Positions 36,074 to 45,135 are shown, counted from the stretch's first letter. The stretch is 64,000 bases of DNA from Pseudomonas arsenicoxydans (GCF_900103875.1 NZ_LT629705.1:4287001-4351000); one strand, 5' to 3'. The notes: generated from the sequence alone by a model not told the origin. Translations and numbers: made by a program.

Positions 36074-36847
36074 ATGAAAGACCAGGTCCATCATGCCGCG
36101 GCGGCGGGCTATAAGACCGCCGCCGACACCTATGTTCGCGGCCGTCCGGATTATCCGCCGCAAGTGGCTGACTGGCTGACGGGCACCCTTGAATTGGATG
36201 CGCACAAAACCGTGATCGACCTCGGCGCCGGTACCGGCAAGTTCACGGGGCGGCTGGTGGCGACCGGCGCGCAGGTGATTGCCGTGGAACCGGTGGCGCA
36301 GATGCTGGAAAAGCTGTCGCTGGCCTTCCCGGATGTGTTGGCGGTCAGCGGCACTGCGACGGATCTGCCGCTGCCCGATGCCTCGGTGGACGTGGTGGTC
36401 TGCGCCCAGGCCTTTCACTGGTTTGCCAGCACCGAGGCGCTGACTGAAATCGCCCGGGTGCTGAAACCGGGCGGTAAACTGGGGCTTGTGTGGAACCAGC
36501 GCGATACCCGGGTGAGCTGGATGCCGAAACTGGATGCGATCGTCAACGCGCTGGAAGGCGATACGCCGCGTTTTCACACCGGTGCCTGGCGCCAAGCCTT
36601 TCCTCACAAAGCGTTCGGGCCATTGCAGGCGCAGCATTTCAATCATTCGCATACTGGGACGCCAGAGGACGTGATTTTCAACCGGGTGCGTTCCATCAGT
36701 TATATCGCGGCGCTGCCTCAGGAGCAGCGGGCGAAGGTTGACGAGCAGTTGCGCGCATTGGTTGCCGGGGAAGCGCTATTGCGTGGCAAGGACGTGGTGA
36801 CGGTGCCTTATGAAACCGTGGCGTTTGTGGCGGTGAAGGGCAGGTAG
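36074..36847 (+). CDS. SAM-dependent methyltransferase (class I)
   Basis: A 257-aa Rossmann-fold methyltransferase of the Methyltransf_11/UbiE-like group. Motif I is VIDLGAGTGKFTGRL, the acidic loop is VIAVEPVAQML, and motif II/post-I surrounds VDVVVCAQAFHWFAS. The ATG at 36074 follows GGGAG; the open frame begins far upstream across the antisense TPR gene, but those codons are shadow. The substrate is unknown. It stands alone between divergent and REP-bounded neighbours. Confidence 0.88.
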   Translation: MKDQVHHAAAAGYKTAADTYVRGRPDYPPQVADWLTGTLELDAHKTVIDLGAGTGKFTGRLVATGAQVIAVEPVAQMLEKLSLAFPDVLAVSGTATDLPLPDASVDVVVCAQAFHWFASTEALTEIARVLKPGGKLGLVWNQRDTRVSWMPKLDAIVNALEGDTPRFHTGAWRQAFPHKAFGPLQAQHFNHSHTGTPEDVIFNRVRSISYIAALPQEQRAKVDEQLRALVAGEALLRGKDVVTVPYETVAFVAVKGR

Positions 36848-36861
36848 ATTGGCGGTGCGTC

Positions 36862-36936
36862 AATCGCGGGCAAGCCCGCTCCCACAAGGATCTCCAGTGT
36901 TGTAGAGATCCCTGTGGGAGCGGGCTTGCCCGCGAA
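36862..36936. repeat. REP pair (type A)
   Basis: Facing canonical arms downstream of the methyltransferase gene. Confidence 0.9.
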
Positions 36937-37063
36937 GAGGCCAGTCCAGACACTACAGAACCCTGACCAGTCCCGCTTTTGGCCGAACCACTGCCTTACT
37001 CCCCCAGGCAATGCCTTGTTATAGTCCGGACCTCATTTTTTGCCCGGTAAAAGGATCACTGCC

Positions 37064-37876
37064 ATGTCTCAGTACACCGCGTTCACCGTCGAACTGGCCG
37101 ATAAAATCGCTCATGTGCAGATCAACCGCCCGGAAAAGATCAACTCGATGAATGCCGCGTTCTGGAGCGAGATCATTGAGATTTTCCAGTGGATCGATGA
37201 CACCGACGAGGTTCGTGTGGTGGTCTTGAGCGGTGCCGGCAAGCATTTTTCCTCGGGCATCGACTTGATGATGCTCGCTGGCGTGGCCAATGAACTGGGC
37301 AAGGACGTCGGCCGCAACGCGCGCCTGCTGCGGCGCAAAATTCTCGCTCTGCAAGCGTCGTTCAATGCCGTTGATCATTGCCGCAAGCCGGTCCTGGCGG
37401 CGATTCAAGGCTATTGCCTAGGGGGCGCCATCGACCTGATTGCGGCGTGCGACATGCGTTACGCTGCCGAAGACGCACAATTCTCGATCAAGGAAATCGA
37501 CATCGGCATGGCCGCCGACGTCGGCACCTTACAGCGCTTGCCGCGGATCATCGGTGACGGCATGCTGCGTGAACTGGCTTACACTGGTCGCTCCTTTGGT
37601 GCCGATGAAGCGCGCACGATGGGCCTGGTCAATCGCGTCTACAGCGACAATGCCAGTTTGCTGGACGGCGTCATGGGCATTGCCCGAGAGATCGCCGCCA
37701 AGTCGCCGATTGCGATCACCGGCACCAAGGAAATGATCAGCTACATGCGCGACCATCGCATCGATGACGGCCTCGAATACGTCGCCACGTGGAACGCCGC
37801 CATGCTGCAATCCACCGATTTGCGCGTGGCCATGGCCGCCCATATGAGCAAACAGAAACCCGAATTTCTGGATTGA
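37064..37876 (+). CDS. Delta(3,5)-Delta(2,4)-dienoyl-CoA isomerase-like crotonase
   Basis: A 270-aa crotonase-fold enzyme. The active-site region ACDMRYAAEDAQFSIKEIDI followed by GMAADVGTLQRLP matches the ECH1-type dienoyl-CoA isomerase signature (acidic residues in KE-I-D and AAD), rather than the two-Glu pattern of plain enoyl-CoA hydratases. The oxyanion-hole segments are SSGIDLMML and GYCLGGAID. It would help beta-oxidation of unsaturated fatty acids with odd-position double bonds. The start follows AAGGA (37051-37055). nudC begins 6 bp after its stop. Confidence 0.85.
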   Translation: MSQYTAFTVELADKIAHVQINRPEKINSMNAAFWSEIIEIFQWIDDTDEVRVVVLSGAGKHFSSGIDLMMLAGVANELGKDVGRNARLLRRKILALQASFNAVDHCRKPVLAAIQGYCLGGAIDLIAACDMRYAAEDAQFSIKEIDIGMAADVGTLQRLPRIIGDGMLRELAYTGRSFGADEARTMGLVNRVYSDNASLLDGVMGIAREIAAKSPIAITGTKEMISYMRDHRIDDGLEYVATWNAAMLQSTDLRVAMAAHMSKQKPEFLD

Positions 37877-37882
37877 TTAAAA

Positions 37883-38713
37883 ATGACTTCACGCTGGACC
37901 ACTGCAGTACTGGACACCGATCAACCCGGCGGCTGGGCCGTGGCCCGCAGCCCCGAAGGTTTTATGTTCGATGACAATGGCGCGCTGTTCCCGCGCGAAT
38001 GGCTCAAGCGCCAGGACCTGTCGATCCTGGCCGAGCATGGCATCGGTCATCTGGATGGCGAGCCGGTTTATCTGCTGGAATTGAGCAGTCACAGCGAAGT
38101 GCCGGGTTGCAACTGGAAGGGCCTGCGCGCGTTCATGCTCGACGGTGATCACACGGTGTACAAAGTGCTCGGTTATGCCGCGCAGATTGGCACCTGGTAT
38201 CGCGAGCACCGCTTTTGTGGCAACTGTGGCCAAGTGGCGACCCAGGTTCCCCGTGAACGGGCGATGTACTGCGAGTCGTGTGACCTGCGCTATTACCCAC
38301 GGATTTCGCCGAGCATGATTGTGCTGGTGACCCGGGGCGATGAAGTGCTGCTGGCCCGTTCGCCACGCTTTGTGGCCGGGGTCTACAGCACCTTGGCCGG
38401 GTTTGCCGAGCCGGGTGAATCGGCCGAAGACTGTCTGATTCGCGAGGTGCGCGAAGAGGTGCAGATCGAGGTCAAGAACATCCAGTACATGGGCAGCCAG
38501 TGCTGGCCGTTCCCGCATTCGATGATGCTCGGTTTTCATGCCGAGTACGCCGGTGGCGAGATTGTCTGTCAGGAAGACGAGATCGAAGATGCCCAGTGGT
38601 TCAACGTACACGACTTGCCGCCGTTGCCGGCGTCACGCTCGATTGCCCGCTACCTCATCGACGTCTACGTGGCGCGGCGTTTAGGCCACGCTGAACCAGT
38701 GTTGCCAGGCTAA
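37883..38713 (+). CDS. nudC: NAD(H) pyrophosphatase / deNADding Nudix enzyme NudC
   Basis: A 276-aa Nudix hydrolase. A four-Cys zinc ribbon (CGNC ... CESC) precedes the Nudix box [20 protein letters not shown], in which catalytic Glu residues are intact and the last consensus Gly is replaced (VQI). The NudC-specific motif [11 protein letters not shown] (usual SQPWPFPxS) follows, with Cys in place of Pro. NudC hydrolyses NADH to NMNH and AMP and removes NAD caps from RNA. It is probably cotranscribed with the isomerase gene. Its last 33 bp overlap the convergent TSUP gene. Confidence 0.93.
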   Translation: MTSRWTTAVLDTDQPGGWAVARSPEGFMFDDNGALFPREWLKRQDLSILAEHGIGHLDGEPVYLLELSSHSEVPGCNWKGLRAFMLDGDHTVYKVLGYAAQIGTWYREHRFCGNCGQVATQVPRERAMYCESCDLRYYPRISPSMIVLVTRGDEVLLARSPRFVAGVYSTLAGFAEPGESAEDCLIREVREEVQIEVKNIQYMGSQCWPFPHSMMLGFHAEYAGGEIVCQEDEIEDAQWFNVHDLPPLPASRSIARYLIDVYVARRLGHAEPVLPG

Positions 38714-39460
38714 CCGCACGGTCAAGCCCAGCACCACGGTGATGAACACCGGACGGATGAACTTCGCACCGCCACTGATGGCGGTGCGAGCACCGAAGAA
38801 TGCACCGACCATCACCGACAGGCCCATGCTCAGGCCGATGATCCAGTCCACTTGCCCGGAAAACACAAACACCGACAGCGCCGCGATGTTGCTGACGAAG
38901 TTCATGCTGCGCGCCACGCCACTGGCCTTCACCAGATCAATCGGGTAAAGCAGCAGGCTGCTGACGGTCCAGAATGCACCGGTGCCGGGGCCTGCCACGC
39001 CATCGTAGAAGCCGAGGCTGAAGCCTTGGGTCGATTGCCACTTCTTCTTGATCGGTGCGTCGCTGTCCAGCGGCGCTTTCGGCGTGCCCCCAAACAACAG
39101 GTAAAGGCCGCAGGCGAAGACGATCACCGGCAGCATCTTGTTCAGCCATTCCGCCGGCAGATAATGCGCGACCACGGCACCGGTCAGGGCACCGACCAGT
39201 GTGCCGACGATGGCGTGCATCCATTGTCTGGGGTGGAACAACTTGCGCCGGTAGAAGGTGAAACTGGCGGTGGCCGAGCCAAACGTCGAACTCAGTTTAT
39301 TGGTGCCCAATACCAGGTGCGGCGGCAGGCCGGCGGTCAGCAGGGCCGGGGTGGTCAGCAGACCGCCACCGCCGGCGATGGCATCGATGAAACCGGCAAT
39401 GAAAGCGACGATAGCCAGGATGGCCAGGGTGGTGAGGTCAACGCTGAGTTCGAAAGGCAT
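38681..39460 (-). CDS. TauE/SafE (TSUP) sulfite/sulfonate exporter-type permease
   Basis: A 259-aa inner-membrane protein with about seven to eight segments. Two copies of the family signature are present ([20 protein letters not shown], and [20 protein letters not shown]). TSUP proteins move sulfite, sulfoacetate or other organosulfur anions. The neighbouring SfnB-like and sfnG genes deal with dimethylsulfone, so export of sulfite from sulfonate breakdown is plausible (inference from context). Its 3' end overlaps nudC by 33 bp. Confidence 0.88.
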   Translation of the reverse strand: MPFELSVDLTTLAILAIVAFIAGFIDAIAGGGGLLTTPALLTAGLPPHLVLGTNKLSSTFGSATASFTFYRRKLFHPRQWMHAIVGTLVGALTGAVVAHYLPAEWLNKMLPVIVFACGLYLLFGGTPKAPLDSDAPIKKKWQSTQGFSLGFYDGVAGPGTGAFWTVSSLLLYPIDLVKASGVARSMNFVSNIAALSVFVFSGQVDWIIGLSMGLSVMVGAFFGARTAISGGAKFIRPVFITVVLGLTVRLAWQHWFSVA

Positions 39461-39610
39461 GGAATCGGCTTATTCGGCGGGGTGCAGCAAGGGGCTGCGG
39501 GGAAGGGCCGACATCTTACCTAGATCCAACTTCTGCGGCGACTGGTCTGGCCTCATCGTCGGAACGCCGCCCGGGGCAAGCCCGACGATGACTGACTTCC
39601 AGACGCTACA

Positions 39611-40849
39611 TCACTTGCTGGCAGGCCCATTCCCGATCTGCCACACAAAGGGCGGCTCTGTCCCGTTGATCGCCCAATCCCCGACAATCCGCGCCTTGTA
39701 GATCAGCGGATTGTGCGACGAGACCGTCCGCGCATTGCGCCAATGCCGGTCCAGCGATTTACCCGCCCGCACATCTGACGCCCCCAGTGCATTGAACAGC
39801 TGCGTGGTGGCCCGCAGGATCAGCTCCGAGACCACCACCTGTGCCTTGGCCGATTCGATTTCCGCCGCGACATTCGCCGCCTGTTCCAGCTCTTCATCAC
39901 CCGAGAACCGCGCCAGGTACGCCCGTTGCGCCGGTTGTGCGGCCTTCAAGGCCGTTGCTTCGGCGGCATACACCAGGGAGGCGATTTCACCGACCACCTG
40001 CAGCACCTGCGCGTCCTGGCTGACGTGCGCCGCATTGCCATGGCTGTAGATGCGTTTGCGCTCGCGCACCTGATGAGCCACGTCGCGCAATGCCGCGCGG
40101 CCGATACCGGCCTGGGTGGCGAGTAGCACCAACTGATAAAACGCGGTCTGGTATTTGAACCGGGTGGAGAAATCGATGAGGTTCTCGGCGTCCACTTCAG
40201 CGTCGATAAACCGTGACGTTCCGCTGCCGGTGGTGCGCTGGCCAAACCCGTCCCAGTCATCGCTCTGGGTGATGCCCGGCTGACGAGTGCGGACGGCGGC
40301 AATCACGTCGCCACCGGTGTCGCTGCGCTGGGCATAGACGTCGATCCAGTCGGAAAACAGGCTGCCGGTGCTGTAGAACTTCTCGCCGTTGAGCCGCCAT
40401 TGATCGCCGTGGGGCGAGACTTTGGTAATGACGTCGCCGATCGCCACGCTGCCGATCTCAGTCCAGGCGTTACCAACGAGGTCACCGTCGACAAAGCGTT
40501 TGAACCAAAGGTCCCGGCCCGGTCCCGGCGGTGCGTTCAAGCGGTCCTCGGCAAAGGCGAAATGCCCGCGCAGGGCCTGGGGCACGTTGGAATCGGCTTC
40601 GGCCAGTTCGATCAGTAACTCGAACAACTGCGGCAGGGACGCGCCGCCACCGCCATATTCAACCGGCACCCGTACGGCGCCGAAACCGGCTTCCTTCAGC
40701 CATTTGATCGGCTCGTGCGGCAGGCTGCGCGATTGTTCGCGTTCAATGGCGCCAGCGGCGATGCGCTGAAAGATCGGCCGGAATCTCGAGGCCAGCGCCT
40801 CATAGTCAGTGCCAATGGACAGAGGATTGATGATCTGGTGTTCGGTCAT
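39611..40849 (-). CDS. SfnB-like flavin-dependent sulfur-acquisition oxidoreductase
   Basis: A 412-aa acyl-CoA dehydrogenase-fold flavoprotein of the DszC/SfnB branch. It has FGAVRVPVEYGGGGASLPQL, AWTEIGSVAIGDVITKVSPH and GEKFYSTGSLFSDWI. The usual catalytic Glu near the C-terminus of true acyl-CoA dehydrogenases is absent; the region reads HWRNARTVSSHNPLIYKAR, as in the sulfur monooxygenase group. ATG 40849 (MTEHQIINP) follows AAGGAG; the frame runs 11 codons further. It is divergent from sfnG. A role in organosulfur use is supported by context and family, not by direct evidence. Confidence 0.82.
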   Translation of the reverse strand: MTEHQIINPLSIGTDYEALASRFRPIFQRIAAGAIEREQSRSLPHEPIKWLKEAGFGAVRVPVEYGGGGASLPQLFELLIELAEADSNVPQALRGHFAFAEDRLNAPPGPGRDLWFKRFVDGDLVGNAWTEIGSVAIGDVITKVSPHGDQWRLNGEKFYSTGSLFSDWIDVYAQRSDTGGDVIAAVRTRQPGITQSDDWDGFGQRTTGSGTSRFIDAEVDAENLIDFSTRFKYQTAFYQLVLLATQAGIGRAALRDVAHQVRERKRIYSHGNAAHVSQDAQVLQVVGEIASLVYAAEATALKAAQPAQRAYLARFSGDEELEQAANVAAEIESAKAQVVVSELILRATTQLFNALGASDVRAGKSLDRHWRNARTVSSHNPLIYKARIVGDWAINGTEPPFVWQIGNGPASK

Positions 40850-41010
40850 GGGTCGGCTCCTTGGAACGGCAGTGAGTGCCAAGGGGGGATTGCAGGGTCC
40901 ATGCCGAGTTTGAGAGGCCCGTCATTGCGGGCGTTCAAGGGTTTGTAGCCATCGCAACTGTTGCCGCACCAACAGTCCATCAGCAAATTGCCCGGACACA
41001 CACGCGGATC

Positions 41011-41104
41011 CCTGTGGGAGCGGGCTTGCCCGCGAAAGCGGTCTGACATTCAACATCTCCATTAGCTGATACACCGCATTCGCGGGCAAGCCCGCTCCCA
41101 CAGG
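41011..41104. repeat. REP pair in reversed arm order
   Basis: Canonical arms, but with GGGAGCGGGCTTGCCCGC first and its complement second, the opposite order to the other REP pairs in the window. It lies in the 358-bp gap (40850-41207) between the divergent SfnB-like and sfnG genes. Confidence 0.88.
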
Positions 41105-41152
41105 GATTTCGCTGGGCTCAAGGCGGTCGTGTCTCCATTCGCGAATCAACGC

Positions 41153-41168
41153 TGGCACGGTTGCTGCT
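41153..41168 (+). promoter_or_regulatory. Sigma-54 (-24/-12) promoter of sfnG
   Basis: TGGCAC-GGTTG-CTGCT matches the consensus TGGCAC-N5-TTGCW with one mismatch and the strict GG-N10-GC spacing. It ends 40 bp before the sfnG ATG. In Pseudomonas putida sfnFG is known to need sigma-54 and SfnR. Confidence 0.75.
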
Positions 41169-41207
41169 CTGACCCAAGGACTTCCCCAAAGTCCCGAGGA
41201 CAAACCT

Positions 41208-42302
41208 ATGAGTCAGCAAGCCGTCAAATTTGCCTACTGGGTGCCGAACGTCAGCGGCGGGCTGGTGGTCAGCAAGATCGAACAACGCACCCACTGGGGC
41301 ATCGACTACAACCGCAAACTGGCGCAACTGGCTGAAGAGGCCGGCTTCGAATACGCCCTGACGCAGATTCGCTTCACGGCCGGTTATGGCGCCGAGTTCC
41401 AGCACGAATCCGTTGCCTTCAGCCATGCGTTGCTGGCCGCGACCACCAAGCTGAAAGTGATCGCGGCAATCCTGCCAGGCCCTTGGCAACCGGCGTTGGC
41501 AGCCAAACAACTGGCGACCATCGATCAACTGACCAATGGCCGGATCGCGGTGAACATCGTCAGTGGCTGGTTCAAGGGTGAGTTTCAAGCGATTGGCGAA
41601 CACTGGCTGGAACACGATGAGCGTTATCGTCGCTCCGAAGAGTTCATCCGCTCGCTCAAAGGTGTCTGGAGCCAGGACAACTTCACGTTCCGTGGTGACT
41701 TCTATCGCTTCGACAATTACAGCCTCAAGCCCAAGCCTCTGGGCCAGCCGGAAATCTTCCAGGGCGGCAGCTCGCGCGCGGCGCGGGACATGGCTGCGCG
41801 TGTATCGGACTGGTACTTCACCAACGGCAACACCCCGGAAGGGATCAAGGCCCAGGTCGACGATATTCGCCTCAAGGCGGCGGCCAACAACCATTCGGTG
41901 AAAGTTGGCGTCAACGCGTTTGTCATCGCCCGCGACACCGAAGAAGAAGCGCGAGCGGTGCTGGCGCAGATCATCGATCAGGCCGATCCGGAAGCGGTCA
42001 ATGCGTTTGGCGATGCGGCGAAGCAAGCGGGCAGGGCGTCGCCAGAGGGTGAGGGCAACTGGGCCAAGTCGACCTTCGAGGATCTGGTGCAATACAACGA
42101 TGGCTTCAAGACCAACCTGATCGGCACGCCGCAACAGATTGCCGAGCGCATCGTCGCGTTGAAGGCGGTGGGCGTGGACCTGGTGCTGGCCGGGTTCCTG
42201 CACTTTCAGGAGGAAGTGGAATACTTCGGCAAGCGGGTGTTGCCGTTGGTGCGTGAGCTGGAAGCCAAAGCACTGAGCAAGCCAACCGCCGCCGTAGCCT
42301 AA
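41208..42302 (+). CDS. sfnG: FMNH2-dependent dimethylsulfone monooxygenase
   Basis: A 364-aa bacterial luciferase-like monooxygenase. The N-terminus SQQAVKFAYWVPNVSGGLVV and the NIVSGWFKGEFQAIGEHWLE segment match SfnG as I know it. SfnG splits dimethylsulfone into methanesulfinate and formaldehyde using reduced FMN, so that sulfur can be taken from it under sulfate limitation. GAGGA precedes the ATG. A sigma-54 promoter lies 40 bp upstream. No flavin reductase (SfnF) is adjacent, so reduced flavin must come from elsewhere. Confidence 0.93.
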   Translation: MSQQAVKFAYWVPNVSGGLVVSKIEQRTHWGIDYNRKLAQLAEEAGFEYALTQIRFTAGYGAEFQHESVAFSHALLAATTKLKVIAAILPGPWQPALAAKQLATIDQLTNGRIAVNIVSGWFKGEFQAIGEHWLEHDERYRRSEEFIRSLKGVWSQDNFTFRGDFYRFDNYSLKPKPLGQPEIFQGGSSRAARDMAARVSDWYFTNGNTPEGIKAQVDDIRLKAAANNHSVKVGVNAFVIARDTEEEARAVLAQIIDQADPEAVNAFGDAAKQAGRASPEGEGNWAKSTFEDLVQYNDGFKTNLIGTPQQIAERIVALKAVGVDLVLAGFLHFQEEVEYFGKRVLPLVRELEAKALSKPTAAVA

Positions 42303-42317
42303 ACCCCACAAAACACC

Positions 42318-42413
42318 TGTAGGAGCTGTCGAGTGAAACGAGGCTGCGATCTTTTGATCTTAAAAAATCAAAGTCAAAAGATCGCAGCCTCGCTTCACTC
42401 GACAGCTCCTACA
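42318..42413. repeat. Type-B palindromic repeat, copy 2
   Basis: Inverted arms TGTAGGAGCTGTCGAGTGAA ... with centre CTTAAAAAATCAAAG, between convergent sfnG and DUF1348 genes. Confidence 0.9.
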
Positions 42414-42424
42414 GGGTTTTGTGT

Positions 42425-42901
42425 TTACAGGCCCAGGTCGGACAGACCCGGATGGTCGTCAGGACGGCGGCCCAGCGGCCAGTGGTACTTGCGCTCGCTT
42501 TCCTTGATCGGCAGGTCGTTGATGCAGGCAAACCGGTTGGCCATCAACCCGTTTTCATCGAACTCCCAGTTTTCGTTGCCGTAGGAACGGAACCAGTTGC
42601 CCGAGTCGTCGTGCCATTCATAGGCGTAACGTACGGCGATGCGGTTGCCGGTGAAGGCCCAGAGTTCCTTGATCAGGCGGTAATCCAGTTCCTTGGCCCA
42701 TTTGCGGGTCAGGAAACCTTTGGCTTCTTCCCGGTTGTAGGCAAACTCGGCGCGGTTACGCCATTTGGTGTCCAGGGTGTAGGCCAGCGATACGCGTTCC
42801 GGGTCGCGGGAATTCCAGCCGTCTTCGGCCAGGCGAACTTTTTCGATCGCGGATTCACGGGTAAACGGTGGCAATGGCGGACGAACTTCAGCGTTAGACA
42901 T
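42425..42901 (-). CDS. DUF1348 / NTF2-like protein
   Basis: A 158-aa protein of the SnoaL/NTF2-like fold, DUF1348 family ([20 protein letters not shown], then [20 protein letters not shown]). Members are small single-domain proteins of unknown reaction, often next to TetR regulators. Here it lies 55 bp downstream of a TetR gene on the same strand, which suggests that the regulator controls it. No catalytic residues can be assigned with confidence. Confidence 0.88.
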   Translation of the reverse strand: MSNAEVRPPLPPFTRESAIEKVRLAEDGWNSRDPERVSLAYTLDTKWRNRAEFAYNREEAKGFLTRKWAKELDYRLIKELWAFTGNRIAVRYAYEWHDDSGNWFRSYGNENWEFDENGLMANRFACINDLPIKESERKYHWPLGRRPDDHPGLSDLGL

Positions 42902-42956
42902 TTAAAGTCTCCCTATCAAATTAAAGTTCAAGCAACTTGTCGGGCTTATCCAAGTG

Positions 42957-43520
42957 TTACAGGTCCAATAACTTTCGCGCCATGCATTGCGCATTATCGG
43001 CGGCACTGTGATCACCCATCACAAGCGCTACGGTAATGGCACCTTCGATCAGGATCAGCAGCTGTCTGGCCAGCGTCTCCGGGTCGGCTGCGCCATATTC
43101 GGTGCAGAGCTCGCGCACGTAGTCGAGCAGCTTTTGTTTGTGGTCTTTGGCGACCAGGCGAACCGGGTCTTGCGGATCACCGGTTTCGCCACTGGTATTA
43201 ATGAATGCGCAGCCGCGAAAGCCTTCCGAGTCGAACCAGCCTTTGAGCACGGTAAACAGGTTGAGCAGGCGCTCGGCCGGGGTTTGCGCCTGATCGACCG
43301 CGGTCCTGTACCAGTTCATCCAGCGTATATCGCGGCGTTGCAGGGCGGCGACGGTCAGCTCCTCCTTGTTGGCGAAGTAGCGGTAGATGCTTTTTCTGGA
43401 GACGCCGGCGGTTTTCACCAGAAGATCCATGCCCGTGGCGGCGATGCCACTTTTGTAGATCAACTTTTCGGTGACATCCAGAATGATGTCGCGTGTGTCG
43501 TTGCTAGTGATTTCGTTCAT
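42957..43520 (-). CDS. TetR/AcrR-family regulator
   Basis: A 187-aa regulator. The N-terminal helix-turn-helix is GMDLLVKTAGVSRKSIYRYF, and the C-terminal ligand domain contains KGWFDSEGFRGCAFINTSGE, a pattern of the subgroup with a TetR_C_11-like domain. I start at ATG 43520 (MNEITSNDTRD) because upstream codons overlap the palindromic operator. A perfect AGAACGATCGTTCT site 12 bp upstream of the start suggests autorepression and control of the following DUF1348 gene. Confidence 0.88.
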   Translation of the reverse strand: MNEITSNDTRDIILDVTEKLIYKSGIAATGMDLLVKTAGVSRKSIYRYFANKEELTVAALQRRDIRWMNWYRTAVDQAQTPAERLLNLFTVLKGWFDSEGFRGCAFINTSGETGDPQDPVRLVAKDHKQKLLDYVRELCTEYGAADPETLARQLLILIEGAITVALVMGDHSAADNAQCMARKLLDL

Positions 43521-43532
43521 GTGGCAAACAGT

Positions 43533-43546
43533 AGAACGATCGTTCT
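43533..43546. promoter_or_regulatory. Probable operator of the TetR-family regulator
   Basis: Perfect 14-bp palindrome AGAACGATCGTTCT, 12 bp upstream of the regulator's start codon. Confidence 0.65.
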
Positions 43547-43586
43547 CCTTGGTCAAGCGGCAATTTTCTTCGCCGATTAAATCGCA

Positions 43587-43652
43587 ATCGCGAGCAGGCT
43601 CGCTCCCACAGGGGAATGCATTGCAAATGTGGGATTGAGCCTGCTCGCGATT
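43587..43652. repeat. REP pair (variant arms)
   Basis: Facing arms of the TCGCGAGCAGGCTCGCTCCC variant lie between the divergent TetR and pssA genes. Confidence 0.85.
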
Positions 43653-43736
43653 GCGTCATTACAGACAGTAACAAGACCCCGGCGAATCCATGGTGTAAGC
43701 TCTCTGGCTATTCGGAATTGACCCTTTGCGAGCCCT

Positions 43737-45080
43737 ATGCCGTCGCTTTTCAAACGCTCTCTGCTGCCTAAACTGCGCAGTTTTCCGCTGACCGCCGAAG
43801 CCGTCACCATCCTTTCCGGCGCCGCCGAGTTTCGACGTTGCCTGCTGGAAAAAATCGCCAGTGCCACTCAGCGCATCTATATCGTCGCGCTGTACTTGCA
43901 ACAGGACGAAGCCGGTCAGGAAATCCTTGATGCCTTGCACGCCGCCAAACTGGCTCGTCCGCAACTGGACGTGGTCGTGGTGGTGGACTGGCTGCGGGCC
44001 CAGCGCGGCTTGATCGGTGCTGGCAAGCAGCCAGGCAATTCAGCCTGGTATCAGGAAGCGACCCGTACCCACGAAAGCGAGGTGCCGGTGTACGGCGTGC
44101 CGGTGCAGACCCGCGAGCTGTTCGGCGTGTTGCATTTGAAGGGTTTTGTGATCGACGACTGCGTGATCTACAGCGGCGCGAGCCTGAACAACGTTTACCT
44201 GCACAAATTCGACAAGTACCGTTACGACCGTTATCACCTGCTGCAGAATCACGCGCTGGCCGACTCGATGCAGCACCTGATCCAGCACGGTTTGATCGCT
44301 TCCAAAGCGGTGCATCGTCTCGATCTGCCGAACCTGCCGACCACCCGCAGCCTGCGCAACGACATCGGCGATTTGCGCAGCCGCCTCAAGCACGCCACGT
44401 ACGACACCACGGCAGGCACCACGGAGAAAGCCGGGTTGTCGGTGAGCCCGTTGCTTGGCGTGGGCAAGAACAATCCGTTGAGCCGGGTGATTTGCGAGTT
44501 GATCGCCAGCGCCCAGCATCAGCTGACCATCTGCACGCCTTACTTCAATCTGCCGCTGGCGGTGACCCGGGAGATCAACCGGGCCCTGGGGCGCGGCGTG
44601 AAGATCGACATCATCGTCGGCGACAAGACCGCCAACGACTTCTACATCCCGCCGAGCGAGCCGTTCAAGGTGATCGCGGCGCTGCCGTATCTTTACGAGA
44701 TCAGCCTGCGACGCTTTGCCAAACGGCATCAGGAAAGTATCGACAGCGGCAAGCTCAACCTGCATTTGTGGAAGGACGGCGACAACACCTACCACCTCAA
44801 AGGCATGTGGATCGACAAGCGTTACACCTTATTGACCGGCAACAACCTCAACCCGCGCGCCTTCCGCCTCGACCTGGAAAACGCGCTGCTGATCGATGAT
44901 CCGAAAGGTGAACTGCTGGAGCCGCGCAGCAAGGAACTGGGGGAGATTTTCCAGAACACCACGCGCATCGAGCGCTATCAGGATCTGGAAACATTGCTGG
45001 AATACCCGCCGGCGGTGGCCAAGTTTTTGAAGCGTGTAAGTCGTGTGCGGATTGAGCGGTTGCTGTACCGGATGTTGTAA
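43737..45080 (+). CDS. pssA: Phosphatidylserine synthase (PLD-type)
   Basis: A 447-aa CDP-diacylglycerol-serine O-phosphatidyltransferase of the phospholipase D superfamily. Two HKD motifs are seen: His133 in LHLKGFVIDD and His353 in YHLKGMWIDKRYTLLTGNN. It makes phosphatidylserine, the precursor of phosphatidylethanolamine, and is peripheral to the inner membrane. Length agrees with the Escherichia coli enzyme (about 450 aa). It stands alone with a REP on each side. The C-terminus is basic (KRVSRVRIERLLYRML). Confidence 0.93.
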   Translation: MPSLFKRSLLPKLRSFPLTAEAVTILSGAAEFRRCLLEKIASATQRIYIVALYLQQDEAGQEILDALHAAKLARPQLDVVVVVDWLRAQRGLIGAGKQPGNSAWYQEATRTHESEVPVYGVPVQTRELFGVLHLKGFVIDDCVIYSGASLNNVYLHKFDKYRYDRYHLLQNHALADSMQHLIQHGLIASKAVHRLDLPNLPTTRSLRNDIGDLRSRLKHATYDTTAGTTEKAGLSVSPLLGVGKNNPLSRVICELIASAQHQLTICTPYFNLPLAVTREINRALGRGVKIDIIVGDKTANDFYIPPSEPFKVIAALPYLYEISLRRFAKRHQESIDSGKLNLHLWKDGDNTYHLKGMWIDKRYTLLTGNNLNPRAFRLDLENALLIDDPKGELLEPRSKELGEIFQNTTRIERYQDLETLLEYPPAVAKFLKRVSRVRIERLLYRML

Positions 45081-45114
45081 ACACTGGGGGGAGTTGTATT
45101 GCCTTTCAGAATGC

Positions 45115-45135
45115 CATCGCGGGCTTGCCCGCGAA
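45115..45135. repeat. Single short REP arm
   Basis: ATCGCGGGCTTGCCCGCGAA, the core hairpin alone, between convergent pssA and efeM. Confidence 0.75.

Noticed and set aside
35498..36847. A 449-codon frame running from the TPR gene region into the methyltransferase
   Set aside because: The first ~192 codons are antisense to the TPR gene and have no family likeness. The real start is ATG 36074 with a ribosome site.
39553..39590. CATCGTCGG ... CCGACGATG inverted repeat after the TSUP gene
   Set aside because: It resembles a REP only weakly and lacks the canonical core. Kept out as a feature because it may be a degenerate remnant or a chance hairpin.
40862..40900. Possible sigma-54 promoter for the SfnB-like gene on the minus strand (TGGCACTCACTGCC)
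   Set aside because: The spacing between GG and GC is 8 rather than the strict 10 bases, so it should not be recognised.
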